64,000 bases of DNA from Bretschneidera sinensis. Taxonomy: Eukaryota > Streptophyta > Magnoliopsida > Brassicales > Akaniaceae. The notes below the pieces were generated by a model. That model saw nothing but the letters and a program-made list of their open reading frames with translations. It was not told the DNA's origin and ran no database searches. The stretch spans positions 19,025,001 through 19,089,000 of the forward strand of contig CM043705.1 of the NCBI GenBank assembly GCA_023935145.1. Reading direction: 5' to 3'. The position numbers and the translations under genes are program-made. Shown piece by piece: positions 35,586 through 47,527 of the stretch (its first letter is position 1; every line of letters starts with the position of its first letter).

Positions 35586-36982
35586 ATTTGCCTCCACACC
35601 AAGGAGAAAGGTAACTGTTGGTACCTTGATAGCGGATGCTCGAAGCACATGACCGGTGATAAAAGCGTATTCAAGGAGCTAACTCTAAGAGATGGTGGAC
35701 TTGTGACCATTGGAGACAATACTAAAATAAAGATCATCGGGCATGGAAAATTCGGTAATGATTTCTCAACCTTAGATAATGTATTGCTAGTACAAGGCCT
35801 TAAGCCAAATTTACTTAGTCTGTTATGTGACAAAGGATACAAAGTCACATTTGAGACCTCTCATTGTCTAGTTATAGACATCAAGAGCAACAAGATCAAA
35901 TTCATTGGCCATAGACATGAAAATGTCTACATAGTTGATTTGAAATCCTTGCATTCTGATAATGAAAAATGTTTTCCTGCTTTTAGTGAAAATCCATGGC
36001 TATGGCATAGAAGGCTTGGTCATGTAAGCATGAACTTGCTAAAAATTGTTTCAAAAAAAGATTTAGTTATTGGACTTCCTAAAATCAATTTTGAAAAAGA
36101 CAAAATTTGCAATGCTTGTCAAATGGGAAAACAAACTAGGATTTCTTTTAACGCAAAAAATGTAGTCTCAACTACTAGACCTTTGGAACTTTTGCATATG
36201 GACTTATTTGGTCCAATTAGTACTATTAGTCTAGGTGGCCATCAATATGCTCTTGTTATTGTTGATGACTATTCAAGATATACCTTTGTTATTTTTATTG
36301 CTTACAAGGATGAAGCTTTCAAAGGATTTGAAAAGTTTTGCAAAAAGGTACAAAATGAAAAAGGAATTTGTATTTCAAGCATAAGAAGTGATCATGGCAA
36401 AGAATTTGAAAATCAAAGCTTTTTAAAATTTTGTGATGAAAATGGAATTAATCACAACTTTTCAGCTCCTAGAACTCCTAAACAAAATGGAGTTGTTGAG
36501 AGGAAAAATAGAGTTCTAGAAGAATTTTTAAGAACTATGCTTTGTGAAAATAATTTACCAAAATACTTTTGGGCTGAAGCCGTGAATACTTCTTGCTATA
36601 TATTAAATAGAGTTTTGACAAGGCCTCTGCTTGATAAACTCCATATGAACTATGGAAAGGGAGAAAGCCCAATATTTCCTATTTTCGTGCTTTTGGTAGT
36701 AAATGCTTCATCTTAAATAACAATAAAACTAACTTTGGTAAATTTGATTCCAAGACCGATAAAAGAATATTTTTAGGATATTCAACTACTAGTAAGGCTT
36801 ATAGAGTTTTCAATAAGAGAACTCTAGTGGTAGAAGAATCTGTGCATGTAACTATTGATGAATCTAACCCAATGAGTAGTAGAGTAGTTTCCTTTAAAGA
36901 TGATGCAGATTTTATTCCAAGAATGGAAACTCCTACTCTCATTGTTGACCCAAAAGTGAGTTCACCTCAAGAAAATGAATAG
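35586..36982 (+). pseudogene. SIRE protease and integrase, frameshifted
   Basis: CWYLDSGCSKHMTG carries the protease active site. Integrase follows with WHRRLGHVS and CNACQMGKQ (zinc-binding), LHMDLFGP and VDDYSRYTFV, IRSDHGKEFEN and NGVVERKNR, so zinc ligands and the catalytic acids are all visible. At about 36660, after LHMNYGKGE, a frameshift moves the remaining integrase C-terminus to another frame, which runs through the FLGYSTTSKAYRVFN block to a stop at 36980. Confidence 0.92.
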
Positions 36983-38701
36983 ATGAAAACTTCCAATGTG
37001 GACCAACCATCCTCAAGTCAACAAGAGAAAAGTCTACCCAAGGATTGGAGGTATGTAAATTATCATCCAATTGATCAAGTGATTGGTGATCCTTCACAAG
37101 GGGTAAGAACTCACTCTTCCATTAGAAATATTTGCAATTTTGTAGCTTATTTGTCTCAAGTAGAACCTAAGACATTTATAGAAGCTGAAAAAGATAATGA
37201 TTGGATAATTGCAATGCAGCAAGAGATAAATCAATTTGAGAGAAACAATGTTTGGAAACTAGTTCCAAGACCAAAAGATCATTCAATAATTGGAACTAAA
37301 TGGGTATATAGAAATAAAATGAATGAAAATGGTATAGTAACTAGAAATAAGGCTAGATTAGTTGCTAAAGGATATAACCAAGAAGAAGGAATAGATTTTG
37401 ATGAAACCTATGCTCCTGTAGCTAGATTAGAAGCCATTCGAATGTTATTAGCCTTTGCATGCTTTAATAAATTCAAGCTATTTCAAATAGATGTGAAAAA
37501 TGCCTTTTTAAATGGCTTTATAGAAGAAGAGTATTATGTTGAGCAACTTCTTGGATTTGAAAATCCTAATCTTTCAAATCATGTCTACAAACTTTCTAAA
37601 GCTCTATATGGGTTGAAACAAGCTCCAAGAGCATGGTATGAAAGACTAAGTAAATTTTTTATTGACAATGATTTTGTAAGAGGTAGAATAGACACAACTC
37701 TCTTCACAAAAACTCATAAAAATGACACTTTGATAGTTCAAATATATGTTGATGATATTATATTTGGTGCTACTAATGAATCTATGTGTCAAGACTTTGC
37801 AAAGTGCATGTAAGGTGAATTTGAAATGAGCATGATAGGAGAACTTACCTACTTCCTTGGACTTCAAATCAAGCAACTAAAAGGAGGCATCTTCATCAAT
37901 CAACAGAAGTACATTAAGGACCTACTAAAGAGGTTCGGGATGGAAAGCTCAAAGCCACTTGGAACGCCTATGAGCACAACTACTAAACTTGATCTTGATG
38001 AAGAAGGTAAAACTATAGATACTAAATATTATAGAAGCATGATAGGTGCTTTACTTTATTTGACTGCAAGTAGACCTGATATAATGTTCAGTGTATGCAT
38101 GTGTGCTAGATTTCAGGCTAATCCTAAGGAATCACATGTAGTTACAGTAAAAAGAATCCTTAGATATCTACAAGGAACCCAAACCATAGGATTATGGTAC
38201 TCTAGAGATTCATCTTTTGAGCTTGTAGGTTATTCAAATGCTGATTTTGCTGGATGTAGGTTAGATAGAAAGAGCACGAGTGGAACATGCCAATTCTTAG
38301 GTGCTATGTTAACTTCTTGGTTTTCTAAGAAACAGAATTCTGTTGCACTATCAACCGCTGAGGCGGAATATGTAGCAGCTGGAAGTTGTTGTGCCCAAGT
38401 GTTATGGATGAAACAACAACTAGAAGACTATGGCACGAACCTAAAAAATATTCCTATATTTTGTGATAATACTAGTGCCATCAACCTAACCAAAAATCCT
38501 ATTCAGCACTCTAGAACCAAGCATATAGAGATTAGACATCATTTCCTAATAGACCATGCTCAAAAAGGTGATATAAGATTAGAATTCATACCTTCAGAAG
38601 ATCAAATAGCTGATATTCTTACAAAACTCCTAAGTGAAGATAGTTTTTGTAAGATTAGAATGTTGGTAGGATTGCTTGATTTTGATAAATTGAATGTTTG
38701 A
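36983..38701 (+). pseudogene. SIRE reverse transcriptase and RNase H, one internal stop
   Basis: RT shows WVYRNKMNENG, ARLVAKGYNQEEGIDF, QIDVKNAFLNGFIEEE, ALYGLKQAPRAWYERL and the YVDDIIFGATN metal-binding box. A TAA at 37811 interrupts the frame just after YVDD, where the neighbouring residues suggest a lost Gln codon. RNase H continues in the same frame with SNADFAGCRLDRKSTSG, STAEAEYVAAG, CDNTSAINL and RTKHIEIRHHFLIDHA, and ends at 38701. All catalytic residues are visible, so apart from the stop this part is well preserved. Confidence 0.93.
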
Positions 38702-38839
38702 TTGCATCTCATTTCATCATTTGCATGTTTGACATTGAGTGAAAGAGTATTAATTCTTGTTTAATTATTTCCATCACTAAAAAATGTCATAGATAAACAA
38801 ATTCGTGCTAAAAATTAAAGACATGAAATTTTACTAAGG

Positions 38840-39125
38840 GTCCAGTCGACTGGTAAATGTTCCCCAATCGACTGGTAAGTCACTGACAGATCTTCCAGTC
38901 GACTGGTAATTCTAACCCAGTCGACTGGTATCTCTTTGCCAAATATTCCAGATGACTGGTAAGTCTTCTCCAGTCTTCTATTAGGTCAAATCCTTGTTTG
39001 GAGCCAATTTTTGAAAAACCCTTGTCCTCCAGTCGACTGGTAAAGGTAGCCCAGTCGACTGGTAACTGACTACCAGTTTATCCAGTCAACTGGTACGTTT
39101 ACCCAGTCGACTGGTATCGCGATAT
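38840..39125. repeat. CCAGTCGACTGG palindrome cluster before the 3' ORF
   Basis: Seven or more copies of CCAGTCGACTGGTA or close variants occur in under 300 bp, in the leader between RNase H and the envelope-like ORF. The LTRs carry the same unit. Confidence 0.88.
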
Positions 39126-39341
39126 TATAAAAAAGACTATTCATTTTTCTGAAATTTTACGCCATTTTCGAACTCCCAAATTTTCTCTCTAGAAAAATTC
39201 ACCATTTTGATCCAAAAACCATCTAAACTTCATCTAAACACACCGATCTACTCATCTATAAAGAGATTTTTGACTTTCTACGGTTAAAATCTCTTATTTT
39301 CACCAAAATCCTTTTTCCCCAAAAACTCTTTTTTCTTCAAA

Positions 39342-40589
39342 ATGAGCAATAAGATCCGTATAAAACTCACAACAAGTGGACCTAATGCGCCTAAAAAGCC
39401 AAGGTCTTCAAAATCTTCGGCATCGAAGTCGAAAGGAAAAGGAGTAGCTAGCTCATCTAGCAAGGAGCCCAGAACAGAGTTGGAGGAGACTCTGTTTTAC
39501 AGTCCGACGACACATGCAAGGTATAACTCGATAATCCGTTACAAGAAAATCATGAAGGGTAGAGTCGTTGATTTCGAATCTAATCGCCATGGAAATTTCG
39601 ATATTCTACCAGCCTTTGAGGCAATAAATCTGACCCCACTGGTCAGAATTCATGAGAAATATTACCCGCGACTGATTCACCAGTTCTACGCGAACTTGGT
39701 GAAACCCAGTTCTCTGGCTCTGAGATTCAGAACCAGAGTCAGCGGTGTGGAGTTTGAGGTCAACACTGACCTCTTGATGAGCCTTCTGAGAATCCCAGTA
39801 AGGGGGATTCAATACAGTCTGGATGGATGGCCAGACAACTTTGAGGTCGAAGAGGCCTGTCAGATAGTTAGGGGAGACCCTAACTATGTGTACAGACCCA
39901 CTACATTTCACACATGTAGTGACATGCCCATCGACTCAAAGATGTTTCAGCTGATTGTCAGTTAGACCATCCACCCGAGACTCGGGAGTCGAGGGTATCT
40001 ATCTAAAATAGATACGGTATTGATATGGAACCACTTCAATATATATCCTCTGTTACTCGCCAACATGATAAACAACGAAGCAAACGACTCCGGGTGTCTT
40101 CCTTATGAGATGCTCATTACGCTCATCCTCCAACACTTCCGGGTACCTTTGCTTGCCTCCGAGGCTCAGGATATCGGATTGACGGACATCATCAACATCT
40201 CATCACTGAAGAAGATGGGATGTACTGTTCGTGAAGGGTTCCTCTATCCGAAGGTCGGAAAGCGCCTGAGGATCTGAGAGGATGCGAGCGACAGTGATGA
40301 GGATGCTGCTGCTGATACAGCTACTGAGATGGAGACAGATACCCGAGCACCTCCCATTGGTGACTTGAGTACTGGTCAGACTGGTTACGGAGACATCCTA
40401 CGAGCTATCTAGAGCCTTCAGATGACGATGAAGTCCGGTTTCTAGTCCATGCAGTCTGAGTACCAGAGACTGAGCTCCTCCATCGATCACTTACGGGACG
40501 ACTTCGAGTTACATCGAGAGCATACCGAGGGTTCCCTAGCTGAGATTAGGGAACTTCTTCGTGACGGTTCGGACTCTCTCGCTCCTTGA
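39342..40589 (+). pseudogene. SIRE 3' 'envelope-like' ORF, several internal stops
   Basis: One frame begins MSNKIRIKLTTSG with a basic Ser/Lys-rich N-terminus, then IIRYKKIMKGRVVDF, a segment ending LIHQFYANLVKPS, and LLRIPVRGIQ. This order resembles the family annotated as 'putative plant transposon protein' found in Sirevirus-type 3' ORFs. Stops occur at 39963, 40275, 40410 and 40443; the frame then continues through a charged, probably coiled-coil C-terminus to 40587. I see no signal peptide or convincing membrane span, so 'envelope-like' is positional only. Function is unknown. Confidence 0.75.
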
Positions 40590-41247
40590 GTCTATGTCTT
40601 TATTATGTACTTAGTGTTTTTCCAGCTCTTATCACATAGCACAGACATATCATGTATTATATTGTCTTAGTTATGGCTCTATGAAGCCCGTTTATGTATT
40701 TCCTTTTTATATATGATGATATATTTCTATTAGCCATATTTCTTGCATCTATTTACGCTATTTGTGATATGTTAGCACTATTTTAAAACTCTGTTTAGTC
40801 ACTAAACTGCTCTAAAATGCTTATACGTGTATGAAAATTTCTGGTTCTTCCCGGGAAGGCTTGCGAAATCCAAATGAAGCCAAATTTTTGCACAAGTTTG
40901 TTTTCTTATACTCTAGATGACTGTATTGGCTAATTAGCTTATTTTTCATTTTATGCCCCCTTTGGTTGCTATTGTCAAAATGGAGGAGAAAAATGAGAAA
41001 AACGAGAAAATCTAAATGAACACAACCAATGCATAGATTTAGGGGGAGCATTGCTCCAAAGCCTTATAAAAATGTTTATTGATTGGTTGAGTTTGATTCT
41101 GGATTGGTTGAAAGAAATATAAACTGTGTTTGCTTGTTTACAGGGTGGTTTTACTCGAAAAACAGAGGAGACTCTGTCCAAATTTTTGTAAAATCCTAAC
41201 ACTTAGCTTTTAAAACTGTTTTCACATTATTTGTTTTATCATCATCA
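40590..41247. other. SIRE 3' untranslated region
   Basis: Non-coding sequence between the 3' ORF and the polypurine tract. I see no motif apart from the purine-rich GGGGGAGCA near 41041. Confidence 0.6.
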
Positions 41248-41260
41248 AAAAGGGGGAGAT
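41248..41260 (+). promoter_or_regulatory. Polypurine tract of the SIRE element
   Basis: AAAAGGGGGAGAT directly precedes the 3' LTR. Confidence 0.9.
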
Positions 41261-42514
41261 TGTTGACCCTCGCCCATATTTTAATGATGGCAAAACACAA
41301 CTGTTATTTTACTAACAAGTTTAAGCTAAGTTGTATTAAGGATCAAACGCATTCAACCAAGGAACAAAGTGCAAGAACTCGAACCAAATCAAGTATCAAG
41401 TGAAGACTGAAGATCTAGTATAGGTCTTAAGGTTTAGAACCAATGTAAGTCTCACTTATACATAGTATTAGCTTGTTCAATGGCTCGAACACAAAAGGTT
41501 TTCTAAAACCGTTGATTTTAAAATAAATGGTTTTAATGAAAAACAGAAGAAAAACTGGGTTGGAAGACAACCCAATCGACTGGGTACATATACCAGTCGA
41601 CTGGTATATGGGACAGAAGGTCCCCAGTCGACTGGATGAATCAACCCAGTCGATTGGTATATGGACAGTAAGTCCCCAGTCGACTTGATGAATCAACCCA
41701 GTCGACTGGTAAAATGGACAGAAAGTCCCCAGTAGACTGGATGAAATATACCAGTCGACTGGATACCCAGAAGGTCTGAAAACGTGATTTTTTTAAGTGA
41801 ACCCAGTCGATTGGTATCACGACCCAGTCAACTGGTAGTTCAAAAATATGACCATTGGACTCCAAATCTGAACGTTTTAAAATGAATCTTTTTCAAATTA
41901 AAGTCCTAACGGCCATATTAATTGATTGCTATATAAACCTATTCAGTTAAGCATTCAATAATAAACTGCATATATTCAAAAAGAGTTGATCTCACATAAT
42001 CAAGTTTTTATACTCTTGAAACACAAAAAGCTTTGAAATAATCTTGTTGAGTAATCTCTTCAAGCTTTACTTTGAAAGAGAGACATTTCTATTGTAATAA
42101 GATTTCATTTGCTGTCTCTCTACCTTTTACTTTACACCATCTTTTGTAAAGGGATTACTTCTGAGAGGAAGGGGAAACTTCCGAAAGGAAGGGGATTGTT
42201 CGGTTTAAGCAACACCTATAAGTTGTTTGTGTACGGTTTGTGCAACACCCGACTAAGTTGTGCGACTAATATTTCTTAGTGGATTACTTCAAGGAGTTCC
42301 TTGAAGAGAGTAGACGTAGGGTCGGAACGAATCCGATATTGCCGAACCACTATAAACTGTGTTTGCATCCTCTTTCCTTAAACTCTTTATTTACAGCACA
42401 TTATTTGTATTAATTGTTTGCTGCTTATTAGTTTTTATAAACTTGTATTAATTCCATAAAAAGTTTTTAAAAACCCAATTCACCCCCCCTCTTGGGTTGA
42501 AACCTCGAGCTACA
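41261..42514 (+). repeat. 3' LTR of the SIRE element
   Basis: The 1254-bp repeat has the same ends as the 5' LTR. It is ~52 bp longer because one CAGTCGACTGG-containing unit around 41640-41695 is duplicated. Confidence 0.95.
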
Positions 42515-44504
42515 CAAACCATTGAGAAACTTGGATTTTAAAAGAATTAAGAGTTCATGAAAGGATTTAGGGAATTTTGGAAGAAAAGAATGATTTTTTT
42601 TGGTCAAAAATTTTCTAGGTTTTCCATGTGTGCAGTCTATTGTGTGGCCTTTTTGGTAATTTGGACAATTGAATGTGCAAAGCTTATGGGCAAATCACAA
42701 TCAACTGCCCAAAATGGACAGTTGACTGTCTGAGCCCCTGAACCTATTTTCAGCCCTGTTTTTGAAAAATAACTTACCTTTGTTAAAGTGTTTCAATCCT
42801 AAACTCTTCCAAAATATTATAAGCTTGATTTCATGATAAAGTTTTGAAAGTTAAGAGCTTGAAGAAACTTATTTCGTTTTAAACCATATTAGAACAAATT
42901 TTGTAAAACTTTTAAATAAAATAGAAAAGGGTTTGCGACTTAACCTCTAAATTTGTATGCTCATATAAATCCTTTTATATGTTTGGGTGTATTTAATTAT
43001 ATGTTTCTTAAGTGATTAAGCTAAGTATGTGCGTGAGTGCGTGCGTGTGTGTGTGTATAGGAAGTAATTCCAAGGTTGGACCTTGACATGACAAATGTGA
43101 GTTTAACCTTACTAATTGTAAGCGCTGTAAATTGTACAACAAAAATGAAAAGTTATAAGTATGTATATAAATGATTATGGAAATGTAAATAATAGAGTTA
43201 TAAGAAATGTATATATATCTGATAAGAAATGTGAATATGTAAGATTACAGTTTGGGAATAATAATGAATAATATTGTGGCAATTTTATACTTATGTGTTA
43301 AGATATGAGTTTGGAAATGATTTGATGTAGTTGTGATTAAAAAACTGTGATGTGTTTAAATGTAATGAAAATGATTTGAATGGTTATGAATTAGTGATGT
43401 AATTAGTTGATGAATGATTGATTGCAAACCATTTCATCATGATTGCATTTTGCATTATAATAATTGTATGACGGTATATTAATGAAGGGTGAGTGATGGT
43501 TGAGGCTGGTAAGTCCCTTCCCACAAGAGGTGCAAGAGTATCGAAGAATATTAGACGTGTAGGCCCCCACTCAGAAATGTGTGAAGGGGATCTGCTGTGA
43601 TATGATATTATGATTTGAAGTACCGATAAGTGGAGAGACGTCCCCGCGATGATGAGATTAGCCCAGTGAGGGGCAGTGATATGATTGTGCATTACATTGC
43701 ATTGTATGTCATTGCATTTCATTGATGTATCGTGATGATTGACCTATAAGGGGCATGTGTTTTAATTAGCCCATGAGGGGCATATAACGTGATTGGCCTA
43801 GTGAAGGGCATGAGTTGTACAATGTTGTGAATTGAAAGATATTGAGAATGATGTTGCTAGTGAATGGTTGATTTTATATGTATGTGGATGTATTATGGCG
43901 TACGTGGTATAGGAATAATTAAGAATGTTAGTGTTGTTGTGATGATTATTCCTTTGGGATAAGAAATAAGAAAAGTAAATTGATAGCATTTATAAAAGTA
44001 TTGTACCTTACATATGAAAAGTGAATTGTTTGAAAAGATTTGTATTTTAAATAATAAATTTTTATAAAACGATTACTCTTAGTAATGTGAAGTCTTGTTG
44101 AGCTTTTTAACGCACCCCCTCTTTTTTACTAACTTTTCAGGTTAGCACCGGAAGGTGTATAGTCAAATTCTATAGGAGTCCTCGTCCACGACATCTTCAT
44201 CTCTTTGATCATTTTTTTAAGTCTAACTTTTTATTATAGCCTAGTATTTGTAAAAGTATTTAAGTTAGATGTAATTAAGAAAAAATTTCTTCTTATTAAT
44301 GTCCTTTATAAAAATTTAAGAGCCGATTTGTAGTAGTTAAAAGTTCAAGTATGTAAAGATGTGTATTTGTATAGAATTGTAATAATTGAAAGATTATTGT
44401 TTGATTTTTAAATTTTGTATGGTTGCATCTCGAGTTAAGAGTGCTCAGTGCTGAAAAGTAATGGAGTCATTCCGAGTAGGGCACACTCGGGATGGGTTGT
44501 TACA
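42515..44504 (+). repeat. Tekay-like solo LTR, right part
   Basis: This continues the LTR begun at 31411 and ends with CTCGGGATGGGTTGTTACA at 44504, the same terminus as the Tekay-like element at 1535. It holds short GAGGGGCA repeats (43660-43815) and a GT microsatellite near 43030-43058. Together the two parts make about 2.84 kb. The bases beside the ends (GTTGT and TGAAT) do not match. Confidence 0.75.
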
Positions 44505-45159
44505 TGAATAGTGATCGAAATAGTGCCATAAACATTTAAAGGGGTCAACTATTATTGTTTAGGGAACTGTTTAGGTGTTGTTTGAGTGTTAGATCTTCTC
44601 AATAATAGCCAACAAGTTGGGAACATTGGTTGAATAGTGTTTCTACAAGAGGTAGTGCGTTTTTTGCATTATGATGATGACTAACCAAGATTTTGGTTAA
44701 TTGAGATGTAATTTAAGAGATTATTGTGGGGGGGAGAGAGAGAGAGAGCCTCTTTATGGGTCCTTATGTTAGTCCACTTAAAAAAATGGCCAGCTGGCTA
44801 AATCATGGAGATGGGCTTAGATATGCTATTGTAATTGCAGGAAAAAAAAAATGGAAGCTAATCAGTGTGAGCCAAGTGTGCATGATGTATCCCTAATTAG
44901 CTATGTGGATTCCAAGTGGCTAAAAGTCTTGCAAGAAGTACCCAAGTTCACCTTAATCAAACATGAGCTCACTTAGTTCCTACAAGGGTTTGATTATATT
45001 CTAATTAGACCATTTTACCCATTATTAACATTATATCTCTTTTGTGGGCTTTTTGGATCCGTTTTGTTGGGCATTGCTGTTTGGTTTAATCGGGCTGGTT
45101 TGTTAGGATCTCTATTCAGTTGGGAGTCTGTTTGGGGATACAATAATAGTTTATGAATG
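44505..45159. other. No gene seen; GA microsatellite
   Basis: Spacer with a G-run followed by (GA)n at about 44727-44747. I see no coding signal. Confidence 0.5.
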
Positions 45160-45595
45160 ATTTGTAACCATTTGGGTTCTTGTTTTACTAATACCATGTT
45201 ATGGTTGAAGATCATGACCAAGCTAGCCTTGTTTTAAAAAGGTACTTTTTTGGTTTTGTAGTTGCTGGTAACTATTTAGATCTTTGCTTTACCGTGGTCA
45301 TGTTATGGTCGAAGATCATGACCATAAAAGCCTTGTTTTAACAAAGGAACCTTTTTAGTCATATAATAATAGCTCACAACTATTTAAGTTCTTATTTTAT
45401 GAAAGCCATGCTATGGTTGAAGATTATGACGATGCAAGCTTTGTTTTACGAAGGCACATTTTTAGTTGTATAATAATAGCTGACAACTATTTAAGTCCAT
45501 GTTTAACAAAAGTCATGTTATGGTCAAAGATCAAGACCATGCAAGTTTTGTTTTACGAAGGCACCGTTTTAGTTGTATAATAATAATGGAAGTTT
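45160..45595. repeat. Tandem array, about 106-bp period, four copies
   Basis: The landmark CATGTTATGGT(T/C)GAAGATCA recurs at about 45194, 45298, 45406 and 45512, with conserved AACTATTTA and CTTTGTTTTA blocks between. Copies have diverged, so the array is old. Confidence 0.85.
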
Positions 45596-46024
45596 TATAG
45601 TAGCTTGTGTCCTTGAAACCAATGGTTGTGTGGTCAAGTTTATGAGAGAGAGGCTATACGAAGCCATTTGAGTTTACTTAGGATTTTTGTAAGGAGTCAA
45701 GGCTTTGATAAGTGAGCCATATGAAACTTTTGAAGTAAAATGAGCCTTTTGATGAGTTTGGGTGAGATATGGGTTGCCATGGCCTTTTTTCAAGAGAGAT
45801 ATTAGGATAAGGGGACGTGTTTAAGTGTTTTGGGGTTTGTATTTACCCTTTGTGAGGACTAATGTGGTGATGCCACGTGGTCACACAAAAATGGGTATCA
45901 ACAATTGATTAAAAAATTAAGATGCTAATTGATTAAGTTAAATATTAATAACAACTATATAAGGGTTAAGTGTATTAAGATTAACCCTAATTCTTCATTA
46001 AATATAAAAAATAATAAATTAAAT

Positions 46025-46200
46025 CTAGAAATTTGTAAAAAAAAACAGCAAATGACTTTATTCTCCTATTTTCTCAATTACATGATTTTTTGTCATTTGT
46101 TTCATCCAAGAAAAAAAAATACTTCCAACCACTCAACTAAACTTTATTTTCCTATAATTTGGGATAAATTTGATCCAGTGAGTGGCAAAATATTAATAAG
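46025..46200. repeat. Direct duplication, distal copy
   Basis: The block around AATGACTTTATTCTCC, then TTTTTGTCATTTG, CTTCCAA and ACTTTATTTTCC, recurs in the same order at 47195-47360. Confidence 0.7.
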
Positions 46201-46509
46201 TACAGATTTAGATCCTCTCGATTTGAGAATTTAAATGAAGGTCAAGTTCATAATGAGAATTAATGTTTAAATCATTTTCATTTGAGAATTATAAAATATG
46301 TGAAGTTCATAGTGATATTGAATGTTATTTTGGCAAACATGGATTTGGATCATCTTCATTTAAGTAACTCATCACACCATCACTCGCTACAATGACTCGT
46401 TAAGAGGAAAATTGGTATAACATAAAAAATTACTAGTGGAACTTCGTACAAATTAGTACTATAGTGTATGGTGGTTCAAAACGAGTGTACAATCATGTGG
46501 TTCGTATAG

Positions 46510-47065
46510 CAATGCTCTTTTCTTAAATAACGTGCATAAAAGTTGGTGACATCCCATTTGAGGCAGTTAATTTTTGAAAATTGATTTTTGTTGGATTATT
46601 TGGCATGTACAAAACTTGCTGTCTTAAATTATGCACATAAAAGTTGGTGATATCCAATTTGGGACAGTTAATTTGGAAAGCTGACTTTTGTTAGCTTATT
46701 TGGCATATACAAAATTTGTTTTCTTAAATAGCGCGCATAAAAGTTGGTGACACTCAATTTGGGATCCTTAATTTTGAAAAGTTGAGCTTTGTGGGCTTAT
46801 TTGGCATGTATAAAACTTGTTTTATTAAATCATGCGTGTAAAAGTTTGTGGCATCGAACTTGGGACAGATAATTTGGAAACTTGATTTTTATTCGCTCAT
46901 AGTTATTATGATAGATTTGGGTTTGAATTTTTTTTTTCATTTGATAATATAACATTAAATTTCAATATAAATTCGATTCTAATTTATTTTTAAAATAAAA
47001 AATATTCAAATTTCATGTACAAAATTTGTTTTCTTAAACATCGTGCATAAAAGTTGTTGACGTTG
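46510..47065. repeat. Tandem array, about 100-bp period, four to five copies
   Basis: The landmark CATAAAAGTTGGTGA recurs at about 46534, 46636, 46736, 46836 (decayed) and 47033 (partial), with TTTGGCATGTACAAAACTTG and TTAATTTGGAAA blocks between. Confidence 0.85.
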
Positions 47066-47194
47066 CATTTTGATTATAAAAAAAGAGTTATATTACATTG
47101 AAAGAAAATAAACAAATAATTTAAGATATTTATTTTAAAAATAATAAACTAAAAATATAGGACCAAGGATAAGGTCTAACCCTGCGGTACTTAA

Positions 47195-47360
47195 TTTGTA
47201 ATTTGGCCTATAAAAGAACTCAACAGATGACTTTATTCTCCCAGTTTTCCCATTACAGGACTTTTAGTCATTTGCTATTTGTCTGTTGTGTAACTTCCAA
47301 GCACTAAACATATCTTTATTCGCCCATGATTTACTCATTGGGTAGGAAAATAGGGCACGT
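47195..47360. repeat. Direct duplication, gene-proximal copy
   Basis: This partner of 46025-46200 lies about 170 bp before the lipase start codon, so it may include proximal promoter sequence. Confidence 0.65.
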
Positions 47361-47527
47361 GCTGCAATTACAAAGTTACCAAGTTCTAAACTCTAATAGT
47401 GCGCACTGCGCGAAAAGAAATAATAGCATGTGAATTGGATAGACAGGTCCACTAAGCAAATGCAAACTGGGGGACCTTAAAACCTCCACGGACCACAATA
47501 GTCAATACTGCTGACTTTTTTCAACTG

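Larger units (their letters stand above)
32265..42514 (+). mobile_element. Complete SIRE/Maximus-type Copia retrotransposon
   Basis: The element is 10,250 bp long, with LTRs 32265-33466 and 41261-42514 and a perfect CAAAC target duplication (32260-32264 and 42515-42519). It has a primer site, a long gag with a coiled coil, protease-integrase-RT-RNase H, a ~640-bp leader, a 3' extra ORF and a polypurine tract. A long Gag and an additional 3' ORF are hallmarks of Sireviruses. The LTRs are closely alike, with scattered substitutions and one ~52-bp duplication in the 3' copy, so it looks like the youngest insertion here. Stops and one frameshift disable it. Confidence 0.95.

Noticed and set aside
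46025..46234. Open frame over the distal duplicated block
   Set aside because: Its counterpart at 47195-47360 does not keep the frame, so the block is non-coding.
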